Of a stretch of DNA of 6,693 bases, positions 1 to 5,448 are shown in pieces (positions within the stretch are counted from its first letter, which is position 1; every line of letters begins with the position of its first letter). A model generated the notes under the pieces. It was not told where the DNA came from. It saw only the letters and a program-made list of their open reading frames with translations, and searched no databases. Position numbers and translations under genes: made by a program. The DNA is from an uncultured Solirubrobacterales bacterium (GTDB taxonomy: Bacteria > Actinomycetota > Thermoleophilia > Solirubrobacterales > Solirubrobacteraceae): positions 1-6,693 of the forward strand of contig CAIKSH010000382.1 in assembly GCA_903830015.1 (NCBI GenBank), given 5' to 3'.

Positions 1-340
1 CCCGGGCCTGCTCGGCAAAGAGGAGCTTGCGCTCGCGGGCCCCGCGCGGAGGGAGCATCAGCGAGAAGGCCCGCGCCGGGGTGGATCCATATTCGGCCGC
101 CAGCCACGGTCCCAGCTCGACCAGGTCGGCGGGCAGCGAGGCGTCTAGGACCTCCCGGGGGGCGAGGACGTCGTGCTCGGATTCCTCGGTCAGGCCTGTG
201 ACCACGGCGAGCAGCTCCTGGCGCCCGAAGGGCACCACCATCACCGAACCGACGCCGACCCCGTCCGGCCGCTCGTAGTCGAACGGCCCCCGCAGGACGC
301 GGGCCGTGGTTATCGGCTCGACCTGGACGACCGCGGACAC
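1..340 (-). CDS. priA: Primosomal protein N' (PriA), N-terminal part, truncated by window edge
   Basis: The minus strand encodes 113 residues running off the left edge. They match the N-terminal 3'-DNA-end-binding domain of PriA, the factor that recognises stalled forks and helps reload the replicative helicase. Visible hallmarks are a V-x-P start region, RGPFDYERPDG (residues 17-27), GSVMVVPFGRQE (31-42), a V-L-D-A stretch near 64-67, and AEYGSTPARAFSLMLPP (82-98), all in the usual PriA order. The helicase and zinc-binding parts lie outside the window, so activity cannot be judged. The start is GTG at 340: an in-frame TAA lies upstream at 391-389, there is no other start codon between them, and only eight residues precede the conserved P-x-T-T-A-R segment. 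No Shine-Dalgarno sequence is seen. The gene lies downstream of metK, separated by an opposite-strand gene. Identification is by family pattern; I am confident of it. Confidence 0.88.
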   Translation of the reverse strand, partial: MSAVVQVEPITTARVLRGPFDYERPDGVGVGSVMVVPFGRQELLAVVTGLTEESEHDVLAPREVLDASLPADLVELGPWLAAEYGSTPARAFSLMLPPRGARERKLLFAEQAR

Positions 341-346
341 CGACCG

Positions 347-352
347 AAGATA
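347..352 (-). promoter_or_regulatory. Leaderless-type -10 element of priA
   Basis: The minus strand reads TATCTT, a match to the TAnnnT -10 pattern, and exactly six bases (346-341) separate it from the GTG start of priA. Transcription normally begins 6-8 bases after this element, so the mRNA would start at or near the start codon with no 5' leader. That agrees with the absence of a Shine-Dalgarno sequence. No convincing -35 hexamer is visible. Inferred from sequence only. Confidence 0.6.
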
Positions 353-389
353 GAGGCCCCCCGGGATGGGTCCGGGCGGCCCGCGCGGT

Positions 390-395
390 TAGATT
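390..395 (+). promoter_or_regulatory. Leaderless-type -10 element of the PH-domain gene
   Basis: The plus strand reads TAGATT, fitting TAnnnT, followed by six bases (396-401) and then the ATG at 402. The spacing is the same as that of the divergent priA promoter 37 bases away. The six bases are pyrimidine-rich (CTCCCC) and no Shine-Dalgarno sequence is present, so the transcript probably starts on the ATG itself. No -35 consensus is evident. Confidence 0.62.
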
Positions 396-401
396 CTCCC
401 C

Positions 402-896
402 ATGGACCTGCGCCCCGACGAGACCGTCATCTACTTCGGCCACCCGAGCTGGCGGTCGCTCAAGGCCTTCTACCTGGCCGGGGCGCTGATCGCGCTCGTC
501 GCCGGATTCCTGGCCTGGCTGATCTTTTCCCCGTTCACCGGGATCGTCGTCTTTGCCGCCATCCTGGGAGCCACGATCCTCGTCGGCCTGGTGCGGCGCA
601 TCTTCGTCAAGTACACGATCACCAGCGACCGGCTGGTGCTGGAGCGCGGCTTTCTCTCCCGGGAGATCCACCAGACCCGGATCGACCGGGTCCAGAACGT
701 CAACACCAGCCAGAGCCCGGTCGACCGGCTCTTCCGCGTGGGACGGGTCGACTTCGACACCGCAGGCAGCGACGGGGCCGACCTCTCCTTCGAGGGCGTC
801 GACGATCCGCCGCAGGTGGCCGCCGCCGTCGACGAGGCCCAGAGGCTGCACGCCGAGCGGCTGGTCCGCCCGGCCGACGGAACCGGCGCCCAGTAA
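402..896 (+). CDS. Membrane-anchored bacterial PH-domain protein (YdbS/DUF304-like)
   Basis: This 164-residue protein has the usual layout of small bacterial PH-domain (PF03703-type) membrane proteins. A short N-terminal segment with G-H-P-S-W-R-S (13-19) precedes two hydrophobic spans (about 23-43 and 46-65), which probably form a membrane hairpin. A basic pair (RR, 65-66) leads into the soluble domain at about 70-148. That domain carries the family's hallmarks: Y-T-I-T-S-D-R-L-x-L-E-R-G (71-83), a Q-T-R-I-D-R-V-Q-N-V stretch (91-100), Q-S-P-V-D-R-L-F-R-V-G (104-114) and a closing V-D-D-P segment (133-136). The biochemical role of this family is poorly known, so I assign none. The start is ATG at 402, just after a -10-like element. 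The gene is the only plus-strand gene here, diverges from priA and ends three bases before metK's end. A family-level call is safe; a specific function is not. Confidence 0.85.
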   Translation: MDLRPDETVIYFGHPSWRSLKAFYLAGALIALVAGFLAWLIFSPFTGIVVFAAILGATILVGLVRRIFVKYTITSDRLVLERGFLSREIHQTRIDRVQNVNTSQSPVDRLFRVGRVDFDTAGSDGADLSFEGVDDPPQVAAAVDEAQRLHAERLVRPADGTGAQ

Positions 897-910
897 GGCT
901 CAGGCGCCGG
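883..910. terminator. Bidirectional hairpin enclosing both stop codons
   Basis: CCGGCGCC at 883-890 and GGCGCCGG at 903-910 form a perfect 8-bp GC stem with a 12-base loop. The loop holds the PH-gene TAA (894-896) and the metK TGA (complement of 900-902). Because it is an inverted repeat it forms in both convergent transcripts. There is no U-tract on either side, so it is at best a U-less terminator or a 3'-end stabiliser. Stems this long occur by chance in GC-rich DNA, but the placement is striking. Confidence 0.5.
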
Positions 911-2111
911 CGGCCTCGCGCAGCGCGTCGGCCCGGTCGGTGCGCTCCCAGGTGAACTCGCGCTCGTTACGGCCGAAGTGGCCGTAGGCCGCGGTGCCGG
1001 AGTAGATCGGGCTGTGCAGGCTCAGGTACTCACGGAAGGCGGCCGGCCGCAGGTCGAAGTTCTCGGCCACCAGCTCCTCAATCCGGGCGACCGGGACCGT
1101 CTCGGTGCCGAAGGTGTCGACCATCACCGAGACGGGGCGGGCGACGCCGATCGCGTAGGCGACCTGGACCTCGGCACGGTCGGCCAGCCCGGCGGCGACG
1201 ATGTTCTTGGCCACGTGGCGGGCCGCGTAGGCGGCCGAGCGGTCGACCTTCGACGGGTCCTTGCCGGAGAAGGCCCCGCCGCCGTGGCGGGCCATGCCGC
1301 CGTAGGTGTCGACGATGATCTTGCGCCCGGTAAGGCCACAGTCGCCGACCGGGCCGCCTATGACGAAGCGGCCGGTCGGGTTGACCAGCAGGTCGGCCCG
1401 CAGCTGCCCGGCGTCGTAGTCGAGCCCCTCGGCGTCAAGCACCGGAACCACGACGTTCTCCCAGAGGTCGTCGGCGATCTGCGCCTGCTCGACCTCTTCG
1501 TCGTGCTGGGTGGAGATCAGCACCCGCTCGACGGCGACCGGCCGGTCGTCCACGTAGCGGACGCTGACCTGGGTCTTGCCGTCGGGGCGCAGGTAGCCGA
1601 GCGTGCCGTCCTTGCGCACCTCGGTCAGCCGTTCGGCCAGGCGGTGGGCGAGGTGGACCGGGAGGGGCATGAGCGAGTCGGTCTCGCTGGTCGCGTAGCC
1701 GAACATCATTCCCTGGTCGCCGGCACCGGCCTTGTCGAGCGGGTCCTCGTCGCCCTCTCGGGCCTCCTTGGCCTCGTCGACTCCCTGGGCGATATCGGCC
1801 GACTGGGCCTCCAGGCGGTTGAGCACCTCGACGCGGTCGGCGTCGAACATCGGGTCGAAGCCGACATAGCCGATCTCGCGGACCGTGTCGCGGACGATCT
1901 TCTCGACGTCGATCTTCGAGACGTCGAAGGAGGTCTCGCCGGCGACGACGACGAGGTTGTTGTTGACCAGCGTCTCGCAGGCGACCTTGGCGAAGGAGTC
2001 CTGGGCCAGGATGGCGTCGAGGATCGCGTCGGAGATCTGGTCGGCGACCTTGTCGGGGTGGCCCTCGGTGACCGACTCGGAGGTGAAGAGGAAGCTGTTC
2101 TCGGCGCTCAT
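900..2111 (-). CDS. metK: S-adenosylmethionine synthetase (methionine adenosyltransferase)
   Basis: MetK condenses methionine with ATP to give S-adenosylmethionine plus phosphate and pyrophosphate; it is cytoplasmic and normally tetrameric. The 403-residue length is typical of the bacterial enzyme. Signature segments appear in order: [11 protein letters not shown] (11-21, ATP/metal contact), [11 protein letters not shown] (129-139, first family signature), [11 protein letters not shown] (244-254), G-D-C-G-L-T-G-R-K (256-264), GGGAFSGKD (277-285, phosphate-binding loop and second signature) and an [13 protein letters not shown] end (369-381). The insert before GAGDQG, with Q-G-V-D-E-A and D-P-L-D, looks actinobacterial. 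Translation begins at ATG 2111, ten bases after a -10-like TACCCT, with no Shine-Dalgarno sequence. The gene is separated from der by 55 bases and meets the PH gene tail to tail. No key residue appears to be missing. Confidence 0.97.
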   Translation of the reverse strand: MSAENSFLFTSESVTEGHPDKVADQISDAILDAILAQDSFAKVACETLVNNNLVVVAGETSFDVSKIDVEKIVRDTVREIGYVGFDPMFDADRVEVLNRLEAQSADIAQGVDEAKEAREGDEDPLDKAGAGDQGMMFGYATSETDSLMPLPVHLAHRLAERLTEVRKDGTLGYLRPDGKTQVSVRYVDDRPVAVERVLISTQHDEEVEQAQIADDLWENVVVPVLDAEGLDYDAGQLRADLLVNPTGRFVIGGPVGDCGLTGRKIIVDTYGGMARHGGGAFSGKDPSKVDRSAAYAARHVAKNIVAAGLADRAEVQVAYAIGVARPVSVMVDTFGTETVPVARIEELVAENFDLRPAAFREYLSLHSPIYSGTAAYGHFGRNEREFTWERTDRADALREAAGA

Positions 2112-2121
2112 AAGTGCGCGA

Positions 2122-2127
2122 AGGGTA
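2122..2127 (-). promoter_or_regulatory. Candidate -10 element of metK (very short leader)
   Basis: The minus strand reads TACCCT (TAnnnT) ten bases before the metK ATG. Initiation 6-7 bases downstream would leave a leader of only about 3-4 bases, with no ribosome binding site. The spacing is looser than at priA, the PH gene and cmk, so this call is weaker. The presumed -35 area overlaps the GC hairpin at 2132-2147. Confidence 0.4.
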
Positions 2128-2131
2128 GCGG

Positions 2132-2147
2132 GCCGGCCCCGGCCGGC
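2132..2147 (-). terminator. GC hairpin in the der-metK gap
   Basis: GCCGGCC at 2132-2138 and GGCCGGC at 2141-2147 are perfect complements. Realistically this gives a 6-bp stem with a 4-base loop. It lies 20 bases beyond the der stop codon and just upstream of the candidate metK -10. There is no U-tract. It may help end the der transcript, or it may only reflect GC-rich composition. Confidence 0.3.
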
Positions 2148-2166
2148 GGTAAGCCCCGGTGCAGCC

Positions 2167-3501
2167 TCAGCGGCCCTCGTAGCTGCGCCGGCCGCTGCGC
2201 TCGCGGACGTCGATCACGAGCGGGATGCCGTCGAAGCCGTACCGCTTGCGCAGCCGGTTCTCGAAGAAGTACATGTAGTCGCGCGTCACCCGGTTGCGGT
2301 GGTTGACCTGGAGCGCGAAGCGCGGCGGCCCGGTCTCGATCTGGGCCAGGTAGAAGAGCTTGAGGCGCTTGCCGCGCCTGGCCGGCGGCTGGCGCTCGTC
2401 GACGACCTCGGCCACGAAGCGGTTCAGGTCGGCGGTGGGGATCCGCTCCTGGCGGCGGCGGCCAAGCGCTATCGCCTCGGCGATCACCCGCTCGACGTTG
2501 CGGCCGGTCAGGGCGCTGAGGGTCATCACCCTCGGCCGCAGGCGCAGCTTGGAGAGGACCTTCGCGCGCTCGTGGTCGAGGTCGGCCTCGTCCATCTCGG
2601 TCTCGTCCCACTTGTTCAGGACGAGCAGCGTGGCGCATCCCTCCTTCATCGCCAGCTCGGCGATCCTCAGGTCCTGGCTGGTCACGCCGTCGGCGGCGTC
2701 GCAGACGACGATCGCCACGTCGGCCCGCTCCACCGCCCGCTGGGAGCGCAGCGCCGTGTAGTACTCAACCTTGTCGCTGACCTTGGCCAGGCGGCGCATC
2801 CCGGCGGTATCGACAATCAGCAGCCGCTGGCCGTCGACCTCGAGCGGCAGGTCGATCGAGTCGCGCGTGGTCCCGGCGACGTCGCTGACGATCACCCGCT
2901 GCGACCCGGCGAGCTTGTTGACGAAGGTCGACTTGCCGACGTTCGGCCGGCCGATGATCGCCAGGCGCAGGAGGTCGTCGTCCTCCTGGGGCCCTTCTTC
3001 CTCCGGAGGAAGCATCACGGTCAGGCGGTCGAGCAGGTCGCCGCTGCCCAGCCCCTGGGCCGCCGAGACGGCGACCGGCTCGCCCAGGCCGAGGCGGTGG
3101 AAGTCGGAGGCCAGCGGGATGTCGGCCGGCCCGTCGACCTTGTTGGCCGCCACCAGCACCGGGATCCCGGAGCGGCGGAGCAGGTCGGCCATCTCCTCGT
3201 CGCCCGGCCGCACCCCGGCCTGGGCGTCGACGACCAGGAGCGCCACCTGCGCCTCGTCTATGGCCGCCTGGGCCTGCTCGCGGATCGAGCCGGAGATCGG
3301 GTCTTCGTCGAGCCGGTCCATGCCGCCGGTGTCGATGAGGACGAACGGGCGCCCGTTCCAGTCACAGTCGATCTCCTTGCGGTCACGCGTCACCCCGGCC
3401 CGCTCGTGGACCACCGCCTCGCGGCTCCCGCTCAGGCGGTTGACCAGGGAGCTCTTGCCCACGTTCGGGTAGCCGACGACGGCAACCCGGGGAGGGCTCA
3501 T
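2167..3501 (-). CDS. der: Ribosome assembly GTPase Der (EngA), two tandem G domains
   Basis: Der is an essential GTPase that assists late 50S subunit assembly, and it is unusual in carrying two GTPase domains in series. Both are intact in this 444-residue protein. Domain 1 has G-Y-P-N-V-G-K-S-S (10-18), D-T-G-G (57-60), N-K-V-D (120-123) and S-A (146-147). Domain 2 has G-R-P-N-V-G-K-S-T (184-192), D-T-A-G (231-234), N-K-W-D (296-299) and S-A (329-330). An acidic linker (about 166-176, E-E-E then E-D-D-D) joins them. A KH-like domain (about 352-435) follows, with L-K-L-F-Y-L-A-Q (380-387) and N-R-L-R-K-R-Y-G (415-422). The ATG at 3501 overlaps the cmk stop codon as ATGA. A GAGGG sits six bases upstream, so this start uses both coupling and a weak Shine-Dalgarno. 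Length and motifs are normal for the family. Confidence 0.97.
   Translation of the reverse strand: MSPPRVAVVGYPNVGKSSLVNRLSGSREAVVHERAGVTRDRKEIDCDWNGRPFVLIDTGGMDRLDEDPISGSIREQAQAAIDEAQVALLVVDAQAGVRPGDEEMADLLRRSGIPVLVAANKVDGPADIPLASDFHRLGLGEPVAVSAAQGLGSGDLLDRLTVMLPPEEEGPQEDDDLLRLAIIGRPNVGKSTFVNKLAGSQRVIVSDVAGTTRDSIDLPLEVDGQRLLIVDTAGMRRLAKVSDKVEYYTALRSQRAVERADVAIVVCDAADGVTSQDLRIAELAMKEGCATLLVLNKWDETEMDEADLDHERAKVLSKLRLRPRVMTLSALTGRNVERVIAEAIALGRRRQERIPTADLNRFVAEVVDERQPPARRGKRLKLFYLAQIETGPPRFALQVNHRNRVTRDYMYFFENRLRKRYGFDGIPLVIDVRERSGRRSYEGR
2168..2197 (-). terminator. Hairpin over the 3' end of der
   Basis: CAGCGGCC at 2168-2175 pairs perfectly with GGCCGCTG at 2190-2197 across a 14-base loop. 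In the minus-strand transcript the stem closes on the first two bases of the der TGA. It could slow polymerase or protect the end of the long aro-cmk-der message, alone or with the hairpin at 2132-2147. There is no U-tract. Chance pairing within coding sequence cannot be excluded. Confidence 0.3.
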
Positions 3502-4118
3502 CGGCAGCCCTCGGCATCGCGCCGCTCGTCGACCATGGCCACAACGCGGTCGCAGACCTCGGCGACGGTGAGGCCGGAGGTATCAAGCTCGACCGCGTCG
3601 TCGGCCGCCCGCAGCGGCGAGTGGGCCCGCCGGCCGTCGCGGGCGTCCCGCTCGGCCTGCTCGGCGAAGACCTCTTCGACCGGACGGCCGGTCTGCTCGG
3701 CGCGCCGTCGCGCCCGCTCCTTCGGGTCGGCGGTCAGGAAGACCTTCAGCTCGGCATCCGGCGCGATGACCGTTCCGATGTCGCGGCCCTCGGCCACCCA
3801 GTCGCCGGCGGCCAGGAGCGCCCGCTGGCGCTCGGCCATGACGGCGCGTACCTCGGGGTCGGCCGCCACGCGCGAGGCCTCCTCGGTCACCCGCGGCTCG
3901 CGGATCGCCTCGGTCACGTCCTCGCCCCCGAGAAGGATGCGCTCGCCGAGGCCGATCTCGAGCGACGAGGCCGCGCAGGAGGGGTCTTCGAGGCGGGCGA
4001 GGGCCACGCATCGGTACATCGCCCCGGTATCCAGGTAGGTGAAGCCGAGCGCCTCGGCGCAGCCGCGAGCAACCGTTGACTTGCCGGCCCCGGCCGGGCC
4101 GTCGATGGCGACGATCAT
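3498..4118 (-). CDS. cmk: Cytidylate (CMP/dCMP) kinase
   Basis: Cmk phosphorylates CMP and dCMP with ATP, feeding CTP/dCTP pools and CDP-lipid synthesis. The 206-residue protein begins directly with the P-loop strand, G-P-A-G-A-G-K-S-T at 7-15. Next come D-T-G-A-M-Y-R (30-36), G-E-D-V-T-E-A-I-R (65-73, CMP-binding region), the G-R-D-I-G-T-V motif (111-117), and R-D-A-R-D-G-R-R (157-164) with S-P-L (167-169), the lid and catalytic arginine region. It is about 20 residues shorter than the E. coli enzyme from memory. Most of the difference lies between residues 36 and 65, in the insert that separates this family from other NMP kinases. The start is ATG at 4118, 28 bases after the aroA stop, with no Shine-Dalgarno but a TACGTT element eight bases upstream. 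Its end overlaps der by four bases. Adjacency to aroA is common in bacteria. Confidence 0.95.
   Translation of the reverse strand: MIVAIDGPAGAGKSTVARGCAEALGFTYLDTGAMYRCVALARLEDPSCAASSLEIGLGERILLGGEDVTEAIREPRVTEEASRVAADPEVRAVMAERQRALLAAGDWVAEGRDIGTVIAPDAELKVFLTADPKERARRRAEQTGRPVEEVFAEQAERDARDGRRAHSPLRAADDAVELDTSGLTVAEVCDRVVAMVDERRDAEGCR
3508..3512 (-). promoter_or_regulatory. Shine-Dalgarno-like site of der
   Basis: GAGGG on the minus strand lies six bases before the der ATG and inside the last codons of cmk. Spacing is good and the match to the anti-Shine-Dalgarno is partial. Together with the ATGA overlap it supports the ATG at 3501 as the start. Confidence 0.55.
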
Positions 4119-4126
4119 CGCGGCTG

Positions 4127-4132
4127 AACGTA
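4127..4132 (-). promoter_or_regulatory. Leaderless-type -10 element of cmk (internal promoter)
   Basis: The minus strand reads TACGTT (TAnnnT), with eight bases (4126-4119) between it and the cmk ATG and no Shine-Dalgarno sequence. This fits a transcript beginning at or next to the ATG. It lies in the only non-overlapping junction of the aro-cmk-der run, so it would let cmk and der be expressed apart from the aromatic genes. It abuts the outer arm of a possible hairpin around the aroA stop codon. Confidence 0.5.
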
Positions 4133-4161
4133 GCGGCCGGGCGCGCTCAGCGCAGGGCCGC
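4133..4161 (-). terminator. Possible attenuator hairpin around the aroA stop codon
   Basis: An outer 6-bp helix (GCGGCC 4133-4138 with GGCCGC 4156-4161) encloses an inner 4-bp helix (GCGC 4143-4146 with GCGC 4150-4153). The aroA TGA is the apical triloop, and a small 4-by-2 internal loop separates the helices. It is placed to reduce read-through from aroA into cmk. There is no U-tract, and ribosomes ending at the stop codon would open it, so the effect is speculative. Confidence 0.3.
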
Positions 4162-5448
4162 GAGGTCGTCGAGGAAGCCCGGGTACGAGACGTCGATCGC
4201 CTCGGCGCCGACGATCTCCACCCCCTCGGCGGACGCCAGGCCGGCGATCGCGCCGAGCATCGCCAGGCGGTGGTCGCCGCGGGCGTCGATGCGGCCCCCG
4301 CGCAGGCCGCCGGTGCCCTCGATCACGAAGCCGTCGGCGGTCGCCTCGGCCCGGCCGCCCAGCGCGGTCAGTCCCTCGACGACCGAGGCGATCCGGTCGG
4401 ATTCCTTGAGCCGGAGCTCTTCGGCGCCGCGGACCACCGTCTCTCCCTCGGCAAAGCAGCCCAGGAGCGCGACGAGCGGCAGCTCGTCGATGGCCAGCGG
4501 CACCTCGCCGGGCTCCACCGTCGTGGCCACCAGCGGGCCGGAGGTGACGTCGACCTCGCTGACCGGCTCGTCGGTGGGAATCTCGTCCTCGAAGGCCGGT
4601 TCCTCGAGGTCGGCGACCACCACGCCGCCCATGCGCTCGGCGATCCGCATGAAGCCGGTCCGGGTCCAGTTGACCCCGCAGGCGCCGAGCAGCAGCCGCG
4701 AGCCAGGCACGAGCATCCCGGCGGCGACCATGAAGGCGGCCGAGGAGGGATCGCCGGGAACCTCGACCTCGGCCGGCAGTTCGATCTCGTCGGCGTTGAA
4801 GACGGTTAGGACGTTTCCGCTGCGCTCGATCCGGGCGCCGCAGGCGGCCAGCAGGCGCTCAGTGTGGTCCCGGCTGGGCTCGGGCTCGATGATCGTGGTC
4901 TCGCCGTCGGCCAGGAGGGCGGCCAGGCAGATGCAGGACTTCACCTGGGCGCTGGCCACGGGCAGCTCGTACTCGATCCCGTGCAGCGGCGAGCCATTGA
5001 CGGTAACCGGCGGCAGTCGTCCGTCGGTGGCTTCGATGCTGGCCCCCATCAGCTCGAGCGGCGCCGCGATCCGGTCGACCGGGCGCCGCCGGATCGACTC
5101 GTCGCCGTCCAGGGTGAAGGAACGCCCGACCTGCCCGGCCAGCCAGCCCGGCAGGAGACGCATGAGCGTGCCGGCGTTGCCGACGTCAATCGGCCCGTCC
5201 GGCTCGTGGGCGTTGCGCAGCCCGGTGCCGCGGATGGTCACCGCGTCGCCGTCGCGCTCCACGAGGGCGCCCACGGCGGCAACCGCTTCAAGGGTGGAGA
5301 GCGTGTCCTGGGCCAGGAGGTAGTTGGTGATCCGCACCGGCTCGTCGGACATGGCGCCGAGAATGGCCAGGCGGTGGGAGATCGACTTGTCGGCGGGGAC
5401 CCCGATCTCGCCCCGAAGCGGCCCCGATGGCTCGACGGTGACGTTCAC
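4147..5448 (-). CDS. aroA: 3-phosphoshikimate 1-carboxyvinyltransferase (EPSP synthase), class II-like
   Basis: AroA joins phosphoenolpyruvate to shikimate-3-phosphate, the sixth step of the shikimate pathway. The 433 residues show the substrate loop P-A-D-K-S-I-S-H-R (18-26, K21 catalytic), the PEP-site loop N-A-G-T-L-M-R-L-L (91-99), S-A-Q-V-K (166-170), R-D-H-T-E (193-197), G-D-P-S-S (232-236), N-W-T-R-T-G (260-265), the I-D-E active-site acid (320-322), L-K-E-S-D-R (347-352) and D-H-R-L-A-M (392-397). S-A-Q-x-K, R-x-H-x-E and N-x-T-R are the motifs used to define class II enzymes such as Agrobacterium CP4. However, the PEP loop keeps Gly93 where CP4 has Ala, and residue 19 is Ala where Gly is usual. 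The start is GTG at 5448, overlapping the tyrA stop codon as GTGA, with no Shine-Dalgarno, so translation is probably coupled to tyrA. Confidence 0.96.
   Translation of the reverse strand: MNVTVEPSGPLRGEIGVPADKSISHRLAILGAMSDEPVRITNYLLAQDTLSTLEAVAAVGALVERDGDAVTIRGTGLRNAHEPDGPIDVGNAGTLMRLLPGWLAGQVGRSFTLDGDESIRRRPVDRIAAPLELMGASIEATDGRLPPVTVNGSPLHGIEYELPVASAQVKSCICLAALLADGETTIIEPEPSRDHTERLLAACGARIERSGNVLTVFNADEIELPAEVEVPGDPSSAAFMVAAGMLVPGSRLLLGACGVNWTRTGFMRIAERMGGVVVADLEEPAFEDEIPTDEPVSEVDVTSGPLVATTVEPGEVPLAIDELPLVALLGCFAEGETVVRGAEELRLKESDRIASVVEGLTALGGRAEATADGFVIEGTGGLRGGRIDARGDHRLAMLGAIAGLASAEGVEIVGAEAIDVSYPGFLDDLAALR

Noticed and set aside
360..376. CCCGG-N7-CCGGG inverted repeat roughly midway between the divergent -10 elements, as a possible operator.
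   Set aside because: Five-base GC arms are very common in this composition and no known regulator site is matched. Worth a look only if conserved in relatives.
173..955. A 260-codon plus-strand open frame through the priA-PH gap and the PH gene.
   Set aside because: It is Arg/Pro/Gly-rich, runs in another frame over both the PH gene and the antisense of priA, and has no domain. The 402-896 frame has the real PH-domain protein.
2112..2166. Possible SAM riboswitch ahead of metK.
   Set aside because: The gap is only 55 bases, too short for known SAM riboswitches, and the likely promoter lies within it, next to the start codon.
978..2306. A 442-codon plus-strand open frame opposite metK.
   Set aside because: Composition is low-complexity Val/Gly/Asp/Leu, the mirror of MetK codons, and there is no family resemblance. 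It is a shadow frame.
1885..4038. A 717-codon open frame on the plus strand, antisense to metK, der and cmk.
   Set aside because: It lacks any recognisable domain, is repetitive in Arg/Ala/Asp/Gly, and exactly shadows three well-identified minus-strand genes. Long antisense frames are expected in DNA this GC-rich, where stop codons are rare.
4039..5323. Two long plus-strand open frames opposite aroA, plus another at 4864-5826.
   Set aside because: They overlap one another in different frames and lie opposite a complete EPSP synthase; none shows a credible fold or ribosome binding site.
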